Assembly (NCBI RefSeq): GCF_011764565.1
Contig: NZ_AP022871.1
Span: 2,108,001 to 2,172,000, forward strand
Direction: 5' to 3'
Length of the DNA: 64,000 bases
Origin: Phytohabitans suffuscus
Lineage (GTDB): Bacteria > Actinomycetota > Actinomycetes > Mycobacteriales > Micromonosporaceae
Below the pieces are notes generated by a model that saw nothing but the letters and a program-made list of their open reading frames with translations, made no database searches and was not told where the DNA came from. Below are positions 1-8,292 of this stretch, in pieces (the first letter of the stretch is position 1; each line of letters begins with the position of its first letter). Made by a program: the position numbers and the translations under genes.

Positions 1-286
1 GCATGGGTACGCCGGCCATCTGGGCCGACAGCGCCGGGGTGACCATGTTGGTCACGCCCGGCCCCAGCGTGACGAGGGCGACGCCCGGCACCGCGGTGAG
101 CCGGGCCGTCGCGTCGGCCATGAAGCCGGCCGCGGACTCGTGCCGCACGTGCAGCAGGCGGACATCGCCGCCGCGGGTCGCCATGTAGGCGGAGTTGACC
201 GGCCCACCGGAGACCGAGAAGAGGCGATCGACGCCGTGGTCCGCCAGGGATCCGATAAGCAGATCACCGCCTTCAGCCACGGTCAT
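1..286 (-). CDS. Thiamine pyrophosphate-dependent enzyme, N-terminal part (cut by window edge)
   Basis: The minus-strand frame beginning at the ATG at 286 reads as the N-terminal TPP-binding (PYR) domain of the acetolactate synthase/benzoylformate decarboxylase family. It contains HGVDRLFSVSGGPVN, then VRHESAAGFMADATAR with the conserved glutamate that activates the thiazolium ring, then a GPGVTNMV stretch. About 95 residues are visible and the rest lies left of the window. The start codon overlaps the stop of the upstream cupin gene as ATGA, so the two are translationally coupled. A second, complete family member lies at 11090-12691 at the other end of the locus. The substrate cannot be told from this fragment. 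The family call is firm; the reaction is unknown. Confidence 0.85.
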   Translation of the reverse strand, partial: MTVAEGGDLLIGSLADHGVDRLFSVSGGPVNSAYMATRGGDVRLLHVRHESAAGFMADATARLTAVPGVALVTLGPGVTNMVTPALSAQMAGVPM

Positions 287-663
287 GCCTCGTCGTTGTA
301 CTCGATGCCCGTCGTCGAGGTCGGCGCCTCACCCGTAGTGCCCGGGAACTGGACGACGATCCACCGCCCGCCGTTGGTGTTGAAGACCTCGTAGGAGGTG
401 AACTCGGGGAACTCGATGAGTGAACCGGGTCCGTATGCGGTGCCGTTGACGAGGAACTCGCCGTCCAGCACGTATCGCAGCTGCCGGAAACCGTGCTGGT
501 GCGGGAAGGTGTGCGAGCCGGGTTCGAATCGGTCGAGGGAGAACCGGATCCCGTCACGGAAAAACAGGGTCTTGTTGAACGTGGTGACGAACCGGCTCTG
601 TTCCCACTCGACGTCATCCAGATGGCTCGAAGGCAGTTGGTGGATGTCGTGTTTCTCGGTCAC
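283..663 (-). CDS. Small cupin-domain protein
   Basis: This 126-residue protein is a single-domain cupin. The first cupin motif is visible as GSHTFPHQHGFRQLRYVLDGE, with two histidines and a downstream glutamate placed to bind a metal. The second motif is degenerate. It starts with GTG at 663, preceded by a GGAGGA ribosome site, and ends in an ATGA overlap with the TPP-enzyme gene. The candidate operator at 718-736 lies 55-73 bases upstream of the start, so the cupin/TPP pair probably forms an operon controlled by the adjacent RpiR-type regulator. Small cupins in such operons act as isomerases, dioxygenases or ligand sensors; which applies here cannot be decided. Confidence 0.85.
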   Translation of the reverse strand: MTEKHDIHQLPSSHLDDVEWEQSRFVTTFNKTLFFRDGIRFSLDRFEPGSHTFPHQHGFRQLRYVLDGEFLVNGTAYGPGSLIEFPEFTSYEVFNTNGGRWIVVQFPGTTGEAPTSTTGIEYNDEA

Positions 664-717
664 CGGCTTCCTCCATCCGTGTAGCTGACCCCGTCATCTT
701 GCATCACATCATCAGTC

Positions 718-736
718 TGCCGCAAGATACTGCGTC
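718..736. promoter_or_regulatory. Candidate RpiR-type operator, copy 1
   Basis: The site reads TGCCGCAAGATACTGCGTC. Its first 16 bases are identical to the site at 1715, and it shares AGATACTGC-type core bases with sites at 4604 and 5899. It lies between the regulator gene and the cupin gene. A related half-site, ATCTTGCATCAC, is just beside it at about 696. The role as an operator is inferred from position and recurrence. Confidence 0.6.
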
Positions 737-746
737 AAGTTTGTGA

Positions 747-1652
747 TCACGCGTCACCAGCCAACGGCGGCCGCAGACCGCCAAGCTCGGCGTGGAACCG
801 CTCGACCAGCCCGTGCTCGAACGACGGGTCCTCCTGGGAGCGTCGTTCCACCAACCGCACCACGATCGCGTTGACGACCGCAGTCGCCGCGACGGTCGAG
901 TTGAAGAAGCTCTGGCCGTGGTGGCCGACGAAAATCGCGTGCGGCATGTCCCCGACCGGTGAGAGCACACTGTCGGTGATCACCACAACCGGTACCGACA
1001 GCCGGGCGGCGGCGTCGATCGCCTTGAGCGTGCGGCCGTCGTACCGCGGGAAGCTGATCGCGAGCACCGCATCGTCCTCGCGAAGCTGGTCGAGGTCGTC
1101 GTCGAACTCGCCGCCCAGGTCGTCGAGCAACGCGACCGCCGGATGCACCCGCTTGAGATGGAAGGCCGCCAGGTGGGCAACGCTGAACGAGGTGCGGAAC
1201 CCGACGACGACGATCCGGTTCGCGGCATAAAGCAGGTCCGCGACGCGGCAGACTCGGTCGAGGCTGAGCGCCTCGACCGAGTCGCGCAACGACTCGACGT
1301 CGGCCGCGAGAGATCGCGCCACTCGCTGGCCGCCGTCGCCGTTGCGACCCACGACGGTGGACGGCGTGGCATGGGCGCGCAACGCCAGCGACGATCGTAG
1401 ATCCGCCTGCATGTCCGGGAAGCCGCGGTAGCCCAGCCGGATCGCGAACCGGACCACGGTGGACTCGCTGACCCGGATCCGGTCGGCGATGCGCAGGGCA
1501 GTCAATTCCCCCGCCTCGTCGGGGTGGGCAAGGCAGAAGCGGGCCACCTTGCGCTGGCTCTCGCTGAGCAGGTCGTGCTTCAGCCGGACGCGCTCGGGCA
1601 ACGACATGGGCACGTCGGCGTCGGTGGGTGACAGCGGAACAGGCGTGTTCAT
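747..1652 (-). CDS. MurR/RpiR-family transcriptional regulator
   Basis: This 301-residue regulator has the standard two-part layout. Residues about 20-95 form an N-terminal RpiR helix-turn-helix; TALRIADRIRVSESTVVRFA is the recognition region, followed by LGYRGFPDMQADLR. Residues about 125-265 form a SIS sugar-isomerase-like sensor domain (NRIVVVGFRTSFSVAHLAA; VLAISFPRYDGRT; VVVITDS). SIS domains in this family usually bind phosphosugars or related acids. The gene lies in the middle of the minus-strand catabolic block, and its own promoter region carries the candidate operator at 1715-1733, which suggests autoregulation. It probably controls the cupin/TPP, flavoprotein/enolase and MFS genes. 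The effector is unknown. Confidence 0.93.
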   Translation of the reverse strand: MNTPVPLSPTDADVPMSLPERVRLKHDLLSESQRKVARFCLAHPDEAGELTALRIADRIRVSESTVVRFAIRLGYRGFPDMQADLRSSLALRAHATPSTVVGRNGDGGQRVARSLAADVESLRDSVEALSLDRVCRVADLLYAANRIVVVGFRTSFSVAHLAAFHLKRVHPAVALLDDLGGEFDDDLDQLREDDAVLAISFPRYDGRTLKAIDAAARLSVPVVVITDSVLSPVGDMPHAIFVGHHGQSFFNSTVAATAVVNAIVVRLVERRSQEDPSFEHGLVERFHAELGGLRPPLAGDA

Positions 1653-1714
1653 ACATCCTTCTCGGAACGGCGCGCGGGAACCGCAACGCTAGACCTTGCG
1701 TCAATATTGCCTTG

Positions 1715-1733
1715 TGCCGCAAGATACTGCATC
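1715..1733. promoter_or_regulatory. Candidate RpiR-type operator, copy 2
   Basis: TGCCGCAAGATACTGCATC lies upstream of the regulator's own start at 1652 and just after the enolase-family stop at 1750. A second weaker element, TTGCGTCAATATTGCC, lies a few bases closer to the gene. Its position suggests autoregulation. Confidence 0.6.
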
Positions 1734-1749
1734 GATGCTCGGCGCGCTG

Positions 1750-2922
1750 TCAAGACGCTGGCTCATCCACGACCACCGGCGCCGGCGCGAACCGCTCCAG
1801 TGCGGCCTCGTCGACCTCCACCCCCAGCCCCGGCGTAGAGGGCACCTCGACCGCCCCGTCCTGGCAGCGCAGCCGGGTCGGCGCGGTGAGCATGTCGTCG
1901 ACCAGCAGCCAGGGTCCGAACATGCAGGCCGTCACCGGCCAGACGTTCGGCGTGGCCGCGTACAGGTGCAGTCCGGCGGCGGCCCCCACGCCCGTCTCGG
2001 TGGTGCTGCCGACGAAGATGTCCGCGCCGGCCGCTGCGGCCACGGCGGCGATCTGACGGCTGTGGAACAGGCCGCCGGCCTTGGCCACCTTGACGTTGAC
2101 CACGTCGGCGGCCCGGCGCCCCAGGGCCGCGAACGCGTCCTGCGGCGACCAGCAGCTCTCGTCCACCATTACCGGCACGTCGAACCGGGAGCGCAACTCC
2201 GCGATCCCGTCCAGCTGCCAACGTGGTAACGGCTGCTCGACCAGGGCCAGCCCATACGGCAGCATCTGCCGCAAGGCCGTCGCCGCCTGCGCCACGGTGG
2301 CGTAGCTGGCGTTCGCGTCCACCTGCACCGCGAGGTCGGAGCCGAACGCGTCGCGCAGCGCCTCGATGAGCGCCACGTCGGCGCGCAGCCGGTCGATCGG
2401 GCCGATCTTGACCTTGAGGTAGCGCGTGCCGGTCTCGGCCACGAGCTGCCTGGCCTGGTCGACCGCCTCGGCAGCGTTCTCGGTCTGGCTCAACGGAAAC
2501 TTCACCGGGATCCGGCGGTGGCAACGCCCACCGAGCAACGCCCAGACCGGCTGGCCCGCCGACTTGCCGGCGAGATCGTGCAGCGCGAGGTCGATCGCGG
2601 TACGCGCGTGCGGGTTTCCCGGCAGCAGCGCCTCCATCGCCCGGTGCAGCGGGCCGATGTCCCACGGGTCGCGGCCGACGAGCGCCGGCGCGTAGAACCG
2701 TTCGAGCGCAGCCACGACACTCCACGTGGTCTCGTTCTGGTACGGGTTGTTGGGCCCGACCTCACCCCAGCCCACCGCGCCGTCGTCGGTGCGGATCCGT
2801 ACGACGACGTTGAAGCTCCAGCGCATCTGGTCGGGACCGCCCTGGACCCCCTTGGCGTTGCGCCATAGCCGCCGGTACCGCATCCCGGTGAGCGGATAGA
2901 TCTCGACCCGGTCGATTCGCAT
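1750..2922 (-). CDS. Mandelate racemase/muconate lactonizing enzyme family protein (enolase superfamily)
   Basis: This 390-residue protein has the capping domain (residues 1-125) and barrel of the MLE subgroup of the enolase superfamily. The catalytic set is complete: KVKIG gives the K-x-K base, the metal ligands are VDANASY (Asp), VEQPL (Glu) and MVDESCW (Asp), and VKVAKAGG gives the opposite-face lysine. Members abstract the proton next to a carboxylate and then cycloisomerise, racemise or dehydrate. The start at 2922 follows a strong AGGGAGGG ribosome site. It is 39 bases downstream of the flavoprotein gene and probably co-transcribed with it, suggesting sequential action on one carboxylic acid substrate. 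The substrate cannot be named. Confidence 0.92.
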   Translation of the reverse strand: MRIDRVEIYPLTGMRYRRLWRNAKGVQGGPDQMRWSFNVVVRIRTDDGAVGWGEVGPNNPYQNETTWSVVAALERFYAPALVGRDPWDIGPLHRAMEALLPGNPHARTAIDLALHDLAGKSAGQPVWALLGGRCHRRIPVKFPLSQTENAAEAVDQARQLVAETGTRYLKVKIGPIDRLRADVALIEALRDAFGSDLAVQVDANASYATVAQAATALRQMLPYGLALVEQPLPRWQLDGIAELRSRFDVPVMVDESCWSPQDAFAALGRRAADVVNVKVAKAGGLFHSRQIAAVAAAAGADIFVGSTTETGVGAAAGLHLYAATPNVWPVTACMFGPWLLVDDMLTAPTRLRCQDGAVEVPSTPGLGVEVDEAALERFAPAPVVVDEPAS

Positions 2923-2961
2923 GTGCCCTCCCTCTGGAAGGTCAGCTCCACCGCACCGCGA

Positions 2962-4557
2962 TCACGCCCGCCGTGCGGCGACCATGCGCCCGGCGAGGCG
3001 CCCGAACGCCAGGCACTCACCGATGTTGCCGCCGCCGGCCGGATACAACATGCCGTACACCGAGCCGAACTCACCGGCCGAGTACAGGCCCGGGATCGGA
3101 CGGCCATCGGCCCGCATGATCTGCGACTCGGCGTTGCGGCGCGGCCCGCCCTGGGTGTTCGGGCCGCCGGGCCACAGCTGGACGGCGTAGTACGGCCCAC
3201 GGTCGACGGGTACCAGCGTGGCCGGCGGCCGGTCGAAGTCGTCGTCCACCCCGGCCGCGCACATCGCGTTGTAGCGGTCCACTGTGGCCTTCAGGACCGC
3301 CGGCTCCATCCCGCACTTGTCGGCGAGCTCCTCGATCGTGTCGCCGGACAGGATCCAACCCTTGTCGATCTCTTCCAGGTTGTCGTCGCTCCACGGAATC
3401 TGCTGTAGCGGTCCGGCCGGTCCGTAGACGTCCGGGGGCAACCCACGCGCGGCGCGACGGCGCTCATCGAAGATCCACCAGCTGGGTACCTTGGGGAATA
3501 CCAGCTTCTGGCTGTCGAAGTTGGTGAGTTCGTAGTAGAGCGTATGACCTCGGTATAGCTCGTTGGTATAGCGGCGACCGAACCGGTCTGTGAAGATCAC
3601 ACCGGGTACGTCCAGCGTGCCCGCCGGCAGGTACACCTGCGCGACCGGCAGCGCGACGTCATTCTCCTTCGCCTCGTGCGACCGCGCCTCGTGCGAGATC
3701 TTGATTTCGGCCATCGCTTCCAGGCCCCAGACGTCGACTGGCAGGCCGCCCGGATACCCGGACTGGGGAAAGTGCGCCACGAGACGGGCGGCGCACGAGT
3801 TCATGTGCCACAGCTCCGCACCGACCTCCTGGGCCATGAGGATGCCGTCGCCGGTGTTCTCCGGGTTGCCATAGAAATGAGTGGGCGCCACCCGCAGGAA
3901 GTTCTGCTTCATCCAGGGGTTGAACTCGAACCCGCCACAGGTCATGACGACGCCTTTGCCGGCGCGCAGGTTGAGCTCGCGTCCGCCGACGTCGACCCGG
4001 ACGCCGATGACGTCACCTTCGGCGTTGGTCAGCAAGGCCCGCGCGGCGGCGCCGTAGAGCACCTCGATGCCGCGGTCGATCACCTTCTCGGTAAGGAACT
4101 TGAACAGCCCGTAGCCCCAGCCGGTGTTGCCTGTGCCGTTGGGGTGTTCGTACATGTTGGGCTTGTAGACCGTGATGCTCTCGTAGCCCTCGATGTGCCG
4201 GTGCTCGCCGCCCTGGGCGAGCTCGAGGCACTCGCCCCCCTGGGCCCGGAGCCAGTCGACGTTATGGGACGTCTCCTCGGCCCAGGTGCGGATCACGGCC
4301 GGGTCGACCTCGTACAGGTCGTCGTTGATGCGGTAGAGCTCGGACATGTACCGCACGGCACCGTCGACCGAGTTGGGCGAGATGAAGTTGCCGCCGGAGA
4401 ACCGGCTGTTGGGGCGGCGACGATCCTCGGCCTGCTTCTCGACGATCAGCACCGAGGAACCGTCGTCGTGCGCGGTCATCGCGGTGACCGCGCCGGCATC
4501 GCCGTACCCAATGATGATCACGTCGGCCCCGCGGTCGAAGGCACCGTTGTAGTACAT
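2962..4557 (-). CDS. FAD-dependent dehydrogenase of the fumarate reductase/3-ketosteroid dehydrogenase family
   Basis: The 531-residue protein opens with a Rossmann FAD site (VIIIGYGDAGAV, GxGxxG) followed by a charged residue ending the second strand (LIVEK). It closes with the typical FAD-contacting C-terminus (GLYSAGEFGSVYGMLYPAGG, then NIGECLAFGRLAG). It belongs to the flavoprotein-subunit fold shared by fumarate reductase, urocanate reductase, tricarballylate dehydrogenase and KSTD. The frame is open to 4980, but the start at 4557 is chosen because GAGGAG lies just upstream and the longer version would overlap the MFS gene. The candidate operator at 4604-4624 is 47 bases upstream. It likely oxidises or reduces a C=C bond next to a carboxylate. 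Confidence 0.88.
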   Translation of the reverse strand: MYYNGAFDRGADVIIIGYGDAGAVTAMTAHDDGSSVLIVEKQAEDRRRPNSRFSGGNFISPNSVDGAVRYMSELYRINDDLYEVDPAVIRTWAEETSHNVDWLRAQGGECLELAQGGEHRHIEGYESITVYKPNMYEHPNGTGNTGWGYGLFKFLTEKVIDRGIEVLYGAAARALLTNAEGDVIGVRVDVGGRELNLRAGKGVVMTCGGFEFNPWMKQNFLRVAPTHFYGNPENTGDGILMAQEVGAELWHMNSCAARLVAHFPQSGYPGGLPVDVWGLEAMAEIKISHEARSHEAKENDVALPVAQVYLPAGTLDVPGVIFTDRFGRRYTNELYRGHTLYYELTNFDSQKLVFPKVPSWWIFDERRRAARGLPPDVYGPAGPLQQIPWSDDNLEEIDKGWILSGDTIEELADKCGMEPAVLKATVDRYNAMCAAGVDDDFDRPPATLVPVDRGPYYAVQLWPGGPNTQGGPRRNAESQIMRADGRPIPGLYSAGEFGSVYGMLYPAGGGNIGECLAFGRLAGRMVAARRA

Positions 4558-4603
4558 GCGCGTCTCCTCGGGCAGCTTCCTGCTTGCATCAAACACTATC
4601 AGT

Positions 4604-4624
4604 GGTGCAAGATTCTGCATCACC
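4604..4624. promoter_or_regulatory. Candidate RpiR-type operator, copy 3
   Basis: GGTGCAAGATTCTGCATCACC is nearly palindromic around TGCA-AGATTC-TGCA. It lies upstream of the flavoprotein gene and overlaps the stop codon of the MFS gene, so it marks an internal promoter within the minus-strand block. Confidence 0.6.
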
Positions 4625-5840
4625 GCTGATCGCCGGTCAAGGAGTCGTCTCGCAGACTGCGACCCAAAAGCCCTCGTCCGGCCAGGAGCAATCCACCAGA
4701 AAGGGCCATCAGGGCCGCGATCCACGTCCACGCCGCGTGATCGCCGTAGCGGTCCGCCACGAACCCGAACGAGGCCGGCCCCAGCCCACCCCCGAGGTAG
4801 ATCCCGGCCTGGGCCAGCCCGATCGGCGTGGCCGGCGCGTCCCGGTTCGTATGCACGATCGCGAAGTGGAACAGGCCGTTCCAGCCCTGCCCGAGGCAGG
4901 CCGCCACGAGCGCCCCGCATACGAACACCGCGCCGGTCGAGAGGCCCACGACGAGCAGGCCCACCCCGCCGCCCCAGCACATGAGAGCCACCCAGACGAA
5001 GTGGCGCCGGCCTCGGCGATCGGCGAACCAGCCGGCGGCCAGCCGGCCGAAAATGGCGAAGAGGCTGCTCAGGCTCAGCACGAGGCCACCTGCGGCCAGC
5101 GTCATGCCGTTACGCACCGCAGCCTCGACAAGAAACGACGACATCGACACCCCCGCCGCACTCGCCAGCGCGGCGGCGGTCGCCAGGACCACCAACGCCC
5201 GGGTACGCCCACCGGACAGGGGAGCGCGCACGCGCGACACGCCAGCGCGGTGCGGGAGGCCGCGGCTGGCCACGAACCCGATGACCACGACGACGACGGC
5301 GAGCCCGAGCGCGGTCCATCGCCACCCCACCAACCCGACCGCCACCGGTGCGAACAGGCCGGCGATCAGGGTTGCCACCGGAGTCGCCGACTGCTTGACC
5401 CCGAAGAAGAATGCCTGTCGATCGATCCGGACCGCCGCGGAGAGCATCAGGTTGGCCGTCACGTTGGCCTGCGCCTGGGTCGCGCCGGCCACCGCCACCA
5501 GCACAGCCAGAATCAGCCAGGAGCTCGCCAGGCCCCAGAACCCGACGAAGATCGCCGCCGTCAGGACGAACACCAGGGCGGTCGATCGCCGCATCCCGAG
5601 CCGGGCGGCGACCGCCGCCGCACCCAGCCCGGCGTAGGCGCCGCCAGCCAGATGAAACGCCGCGACGATGACGCCGAGCTGGCCGAGCGTGAGGTCGAAA
5701 TCTCGGCGTAACTCCGGCGTGACGGCGAGCAGCAGGAACAGCGGGACGCTGCTTGCCACGGTAACGACGATGGCCGGCCCTACCCCGCCCAGGCCGCGAG
5801 GGTACGGCGCCACAGGCGATCCGCGACCCGGTGACGCCAT
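4620..5840 (-). CDS. MFS transporter
   Basis: This protein of about 406 residues is built of twelve hydrophobic segments typical of the major facilitator superfamily, with a central break near residue 200. The loop FADRRGRRHF between two later segments matches the conserved MFS loop motif. The frame is open to 5936, but the ATG at 5840 is preferred because it places the candidate operator (5899-5919) upstream of the gene instead of inside it. With the neighbouring catabolic enzymes it probably takes up an organic acid or related substrate, though export is not excluded. Confidence 0.85.
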   Translation of the reverse strand: MASPGRGSPVAPYPRGLGGVGPAIVVTVASSVPLFLLLAVTPELRRDFDLTLGQLGVIVAAFHLAGGAYAGLGAAAVAARLGMRRSTALVFVLTAAIFVGFWGLASSWLILAVLVAVAGATQAQANVTANLMLSAAVRIDRQAFFFGVKQSATPVATLIAGLFAPVAVGLVGWRWTALGLAVVVVVIGFVASRGLPHRAGVSRVRAPLSGGRTRALVVLATAAALASAAGVSMSSFLVEAAVRNGMTLAAGGLVLSLSSLFAIFGRLAAGWFADRRGRRHFVWVALMCWGGGVGLLVVGLSTGAVFVCGALVAACLGQGWNGLFHFAIVHTNRDAPATPIGLAQAGIYLGGGLGPASFGFVADRYGDHAAWTWIAALMALSGGLLLAGRGLLGRSLRDDSLTGDQR

Positions 5841-5898
5841 GGCACACCCTTCACCTCGTGGCGCGGCGCGACTTGCCTCTTGACGCAGCACGCACTCC

Positions 5899-5919
5899 GA
5901 TGCAGTATCTGGCATCAAG
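5899..5919. promoter_or_regulatory. Candidate RpiR-type operator, copy 4
   Basis: GATGCAGTATCTGGCATCAAG is the reverse-orientation version of the sites at 718, 1715 and 4604 (its complement contains AGATACTGCATC). It lies between the divergent MFS gene and the ABC importer operon and could serve both. An extra GGTGCAAG half-site occurs near 5960. Confidence 0.55.
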
Positions 5920-6072
5920 CTAACAGCTAGCGACAAGAACTGGCATCATCTGGCCGACCGGTGCAAGCCTCGCGAAATCGGCGCTCGAACCGGTGAGGCT
6001 CTCGCTTTCACCGAAGCCGCTAAAGGCAGTCGGCGACTCCCTCACGCCGTACGAGATCCCAGGAGACGGCTC

Positions 6073-7142
6073 ATGAGCCCTCAACATCACAGACGTTCGC
6101 GAGCCGTTCGGCTCGTGTCAGCGTTGGTCGCCAGCGCGGTCGTGTTCGCCGCCACCGCCTGCGGCGACGACGACAGCCCCGCCCCATCCGCGAACGCCGC
6201 CGATCCCCTCGCCGCGTACAGCGAGCTCATCGACGCCGCGAAGAAGGAAGGCTCGGTCGTCATCTACCACGCCGAGTCCGACGGGCAGATAAACCCGCAG
6301 ATCGAAGAGTTCGAAAAACTCTACGGCATCGACGTGCAGAACACCCGGCTGTCCAGCGGCCCGCTCACCGCCCGGTACGGCTCGGAGCGCGCCTCGGGCA
6401 AGCCGGTCGCCGATGTCATCATCGTCGGCTCCGAACCCTTCGTCGACGACAACCCCAACTGGTTCGTCCCCCTGGACAAGGACGCCATCCCCAACATCGA
6501 CAGCTACCCGGCGGGCAGCGTCAAGGGCGGCCGTGCCGAGCTCAGCATCAACGCCAACGGCATCGCCTGGAACACCAACCTGGTCAAGGGCGACCTGGTA
6601 CCCAAGTCGTACCAGGACGTACTCAAGATCCCCGGCAAGATCGTGGTCGCCGACCCCCGCTCCTCCCCATCCAGATGTCGACATTCGCGCTGCTCATCGA
6701 CACTTACGGGACGGGGTACTTCGATGAGCTCCGCGCCCACGGTATCGACATCGCCGAGTCCGGGCCCGGCGCCCAACTCGTCGCCGCCGGCGCCAACCCC
6801 GTCTTCATCGGCGCGTTCCCCAACCTTGTGCTGCCGCTCAAGCAGCAGGGGGCGCCGATCGACTACCTGCCGATCCAGGACCCCGCCAGCGCGGTCAGCA
6901 ACTACCTGGCGATCTCGACCGAGGCCGCCCACCCCAACGCGGCACGGCTGTTCGTCGCGTGGCGACTCACCAAACAGTCACACGAGATCCTCTGCAAGGC
7001 CGGCGGCTCCGCCAGCCCGCTCGGCGACATGCCGGGATGCGAGCCCGCGCCACCGGCCGACTTCAAGCGACCCGACTACGCGCTGTTCAACGACAAAGCG
7101 TGGCAGGCCAAGAACCTGCCCCTGCTCGGTCTGACCCCATAA
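6073..7142 (+). CDS. ABC transporter substrate-binding lipoprotein (one frameshift in this sequence)
   Basis: This is an extracellular binding protein of the Fe(III)/organophosphonate type (SBP family with FbpA-like fold). It starts after AGGAGA at 6073 with a lipoprotein signal peptide ending in a lipobox (AATAC followed by GDDD). The mature part begins with AAKKEGSVVIYHAESDG. The frame breaks near 6661-6668 (TCCTCCCC): the second part continues one frame over from QMSTFALLIDTYGTGYF to the stop at 7142. Adding one C restores exactly 357 codons, so a base-calling error or a very recent mutation is likely. It should deliver its ligand to the ATPase and permease encoded directly downstream. Confidence 0.85.
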
Positions 7143-7158
7143 CGACAGGATTGACCTG

Positions 7159-8289
7159 ATGGTTCAGCACGACGCGAACCACCCTCCGGTTCGCCTGCGG
7201 AACGTCACCAAGACGTTCCGCAGGCACGGGGGCGCGACCGTCCGAGCGGTCGACGACGTCAGCCTCGACATCGCGGCCGGCGAGTTCGTCGTGCTGCTCG
7301 GACCCAGCGGATGCGGCAAGACGACCCTGCTGCGATGCATCGCCGGACTCGAAAACCCGGACCAGGGACGCATCGAGATCAACGGCGTCTGCGTCTTCGA
7401 CGCCGACAAGGGCATCCTGGTACCGCCCGAACGCCGGCAGCTCGCGATGATGTTCCAGTCCTACGCGTTGTGGCCGCACATGACCGCGCGGCAGAACGTC
7501 GAGTACGTGGTACGCGGTCGGGGAACCAGCAAGCGGGCCGCGCACGACATCAGCGACGAGAGCCTAGGCATGGCGCGGGTCGGCGACCTGGCCGACCAGT
7601 ACCCAGCACAGCTCAGCGGCGGGCAGCAGCAGCGGGTGGCCCTCGCCCGAAGCCTGGCCACCCGGCGCCGGGTCGTCCTGTTCGACGAGCCGCTGTCCAA
7701 TGTCGACGCGCAGGTACGCGAGCAGCTGCGCGAAGAACTGCGGGCCCTGCAACGCCAGCGTGGCTTCGCCGCCGTGTACGTCACACACGACCAGGTGGAG
7801 GCGATGCAGCTGGCCGACCGGGTGGCAGTCATGCGCAGCGGCGAAGTCTGCCAGGTCGGATCGGCGCAGCAGATCTACGACCAGCCCGACTCCGCCTACG
7901 TCGCCGGCTTCGTCGGCCAGTCCAACGACCTGCGCGGCGTGGTCACCGAGATCCGCGGCGGGCAGGTGTGCGTCGACACTGACCTGGGCAACGTCTGGGT
8001 CGATCGCCCATCACGCCTCCCCCTGACCGACCTCGCCGCGGCCGACAACGTACAACTGATCATCCGCCCTGAGGCGGTCGCCCTCTCGACCAGCCCACAC
8101 CCCTCCCCCAACACGTGGAAAGGCGAGGCCGCCGCGACCATGTTTACCGGGTCCCACGTGGAGTACCGGGTCGCCGTCGGCGAGGCGCGGATCGCGTGCT
8201 GGTCCGCCAACCGGGCGATGATCACCGAAGGTACCTCCGTGTGGCTGACGATCAGACCGGACGACATCCACCTGTTCAAGGTGGTGTGA
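7159..8289 (+). CDS. ABC transporter ATP-binding protein (PotA/FbpC type)
   Basis: This 376-residue ATPase has Walker A GPSGCGKTT, a Q-loop (MMFQSYALWPHMT), the signature LSGGQQQR, Walker B VVLFDEPLSN and the switch histidine in YVTHDQVEA. Residues about 240-376 form the TOBE domain typical of spermidine/putrescine, iron and sulfate importers. It lies between the binding-protein gene (16 bases upstream) and the permease gene (3 bases downstream), completing one importer. The N-terminus, RLRNVTKTFRRHGG, is standard for the family. Confidence 0.94.
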   Translation: MVQHDANHPPVRLRNVTKTFRRHGGATVRAVDDVSLDIAAGEFVVLLGPSGCGKTTLLRCIAGLENPDQGRIEINGVCVFDADKGILVPPERRQLAMMFQSYALWPHMTARQNVEYVVRGRGTSKRAAHDISDESLGMARVGDLADQYPAQLSGGQQQRVALARSLATRRRVVLFDEPLSNVDAQVREQLREELRALQRQRGFAAVYVTHDQVEAMQLADRVAVMRSGEVCQVGSAQQIYDQPDSAYVAGFVGQSNDLRGVVTEIRGGQVCVDTDLGNVWVDRPSRLPLTDLAAADNVQLIIRPEAVALSTSPHPSPNTWKGEAAATMFTGSHVEYRVAVGEARIACWSANRAMITEGTSVWLTIRPDDIHLFKVV

Positions 8290-8292
8290 GCC

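Noticed and set aside
2962..4980. 672-codon open frame suggesting a longer flavoprotein
   Set aside because: The first 141 codons overlap the MFS gene and have no homology. A ribosome site and the FAD motif place the start at 4557.
4584..5711. 375-codon plus-strand open frame
   Set aside because: It lies opposite the MFS transporter; the His/Arg/Pro-rich composition is typical of antisense frames in high-GC coding DNA.
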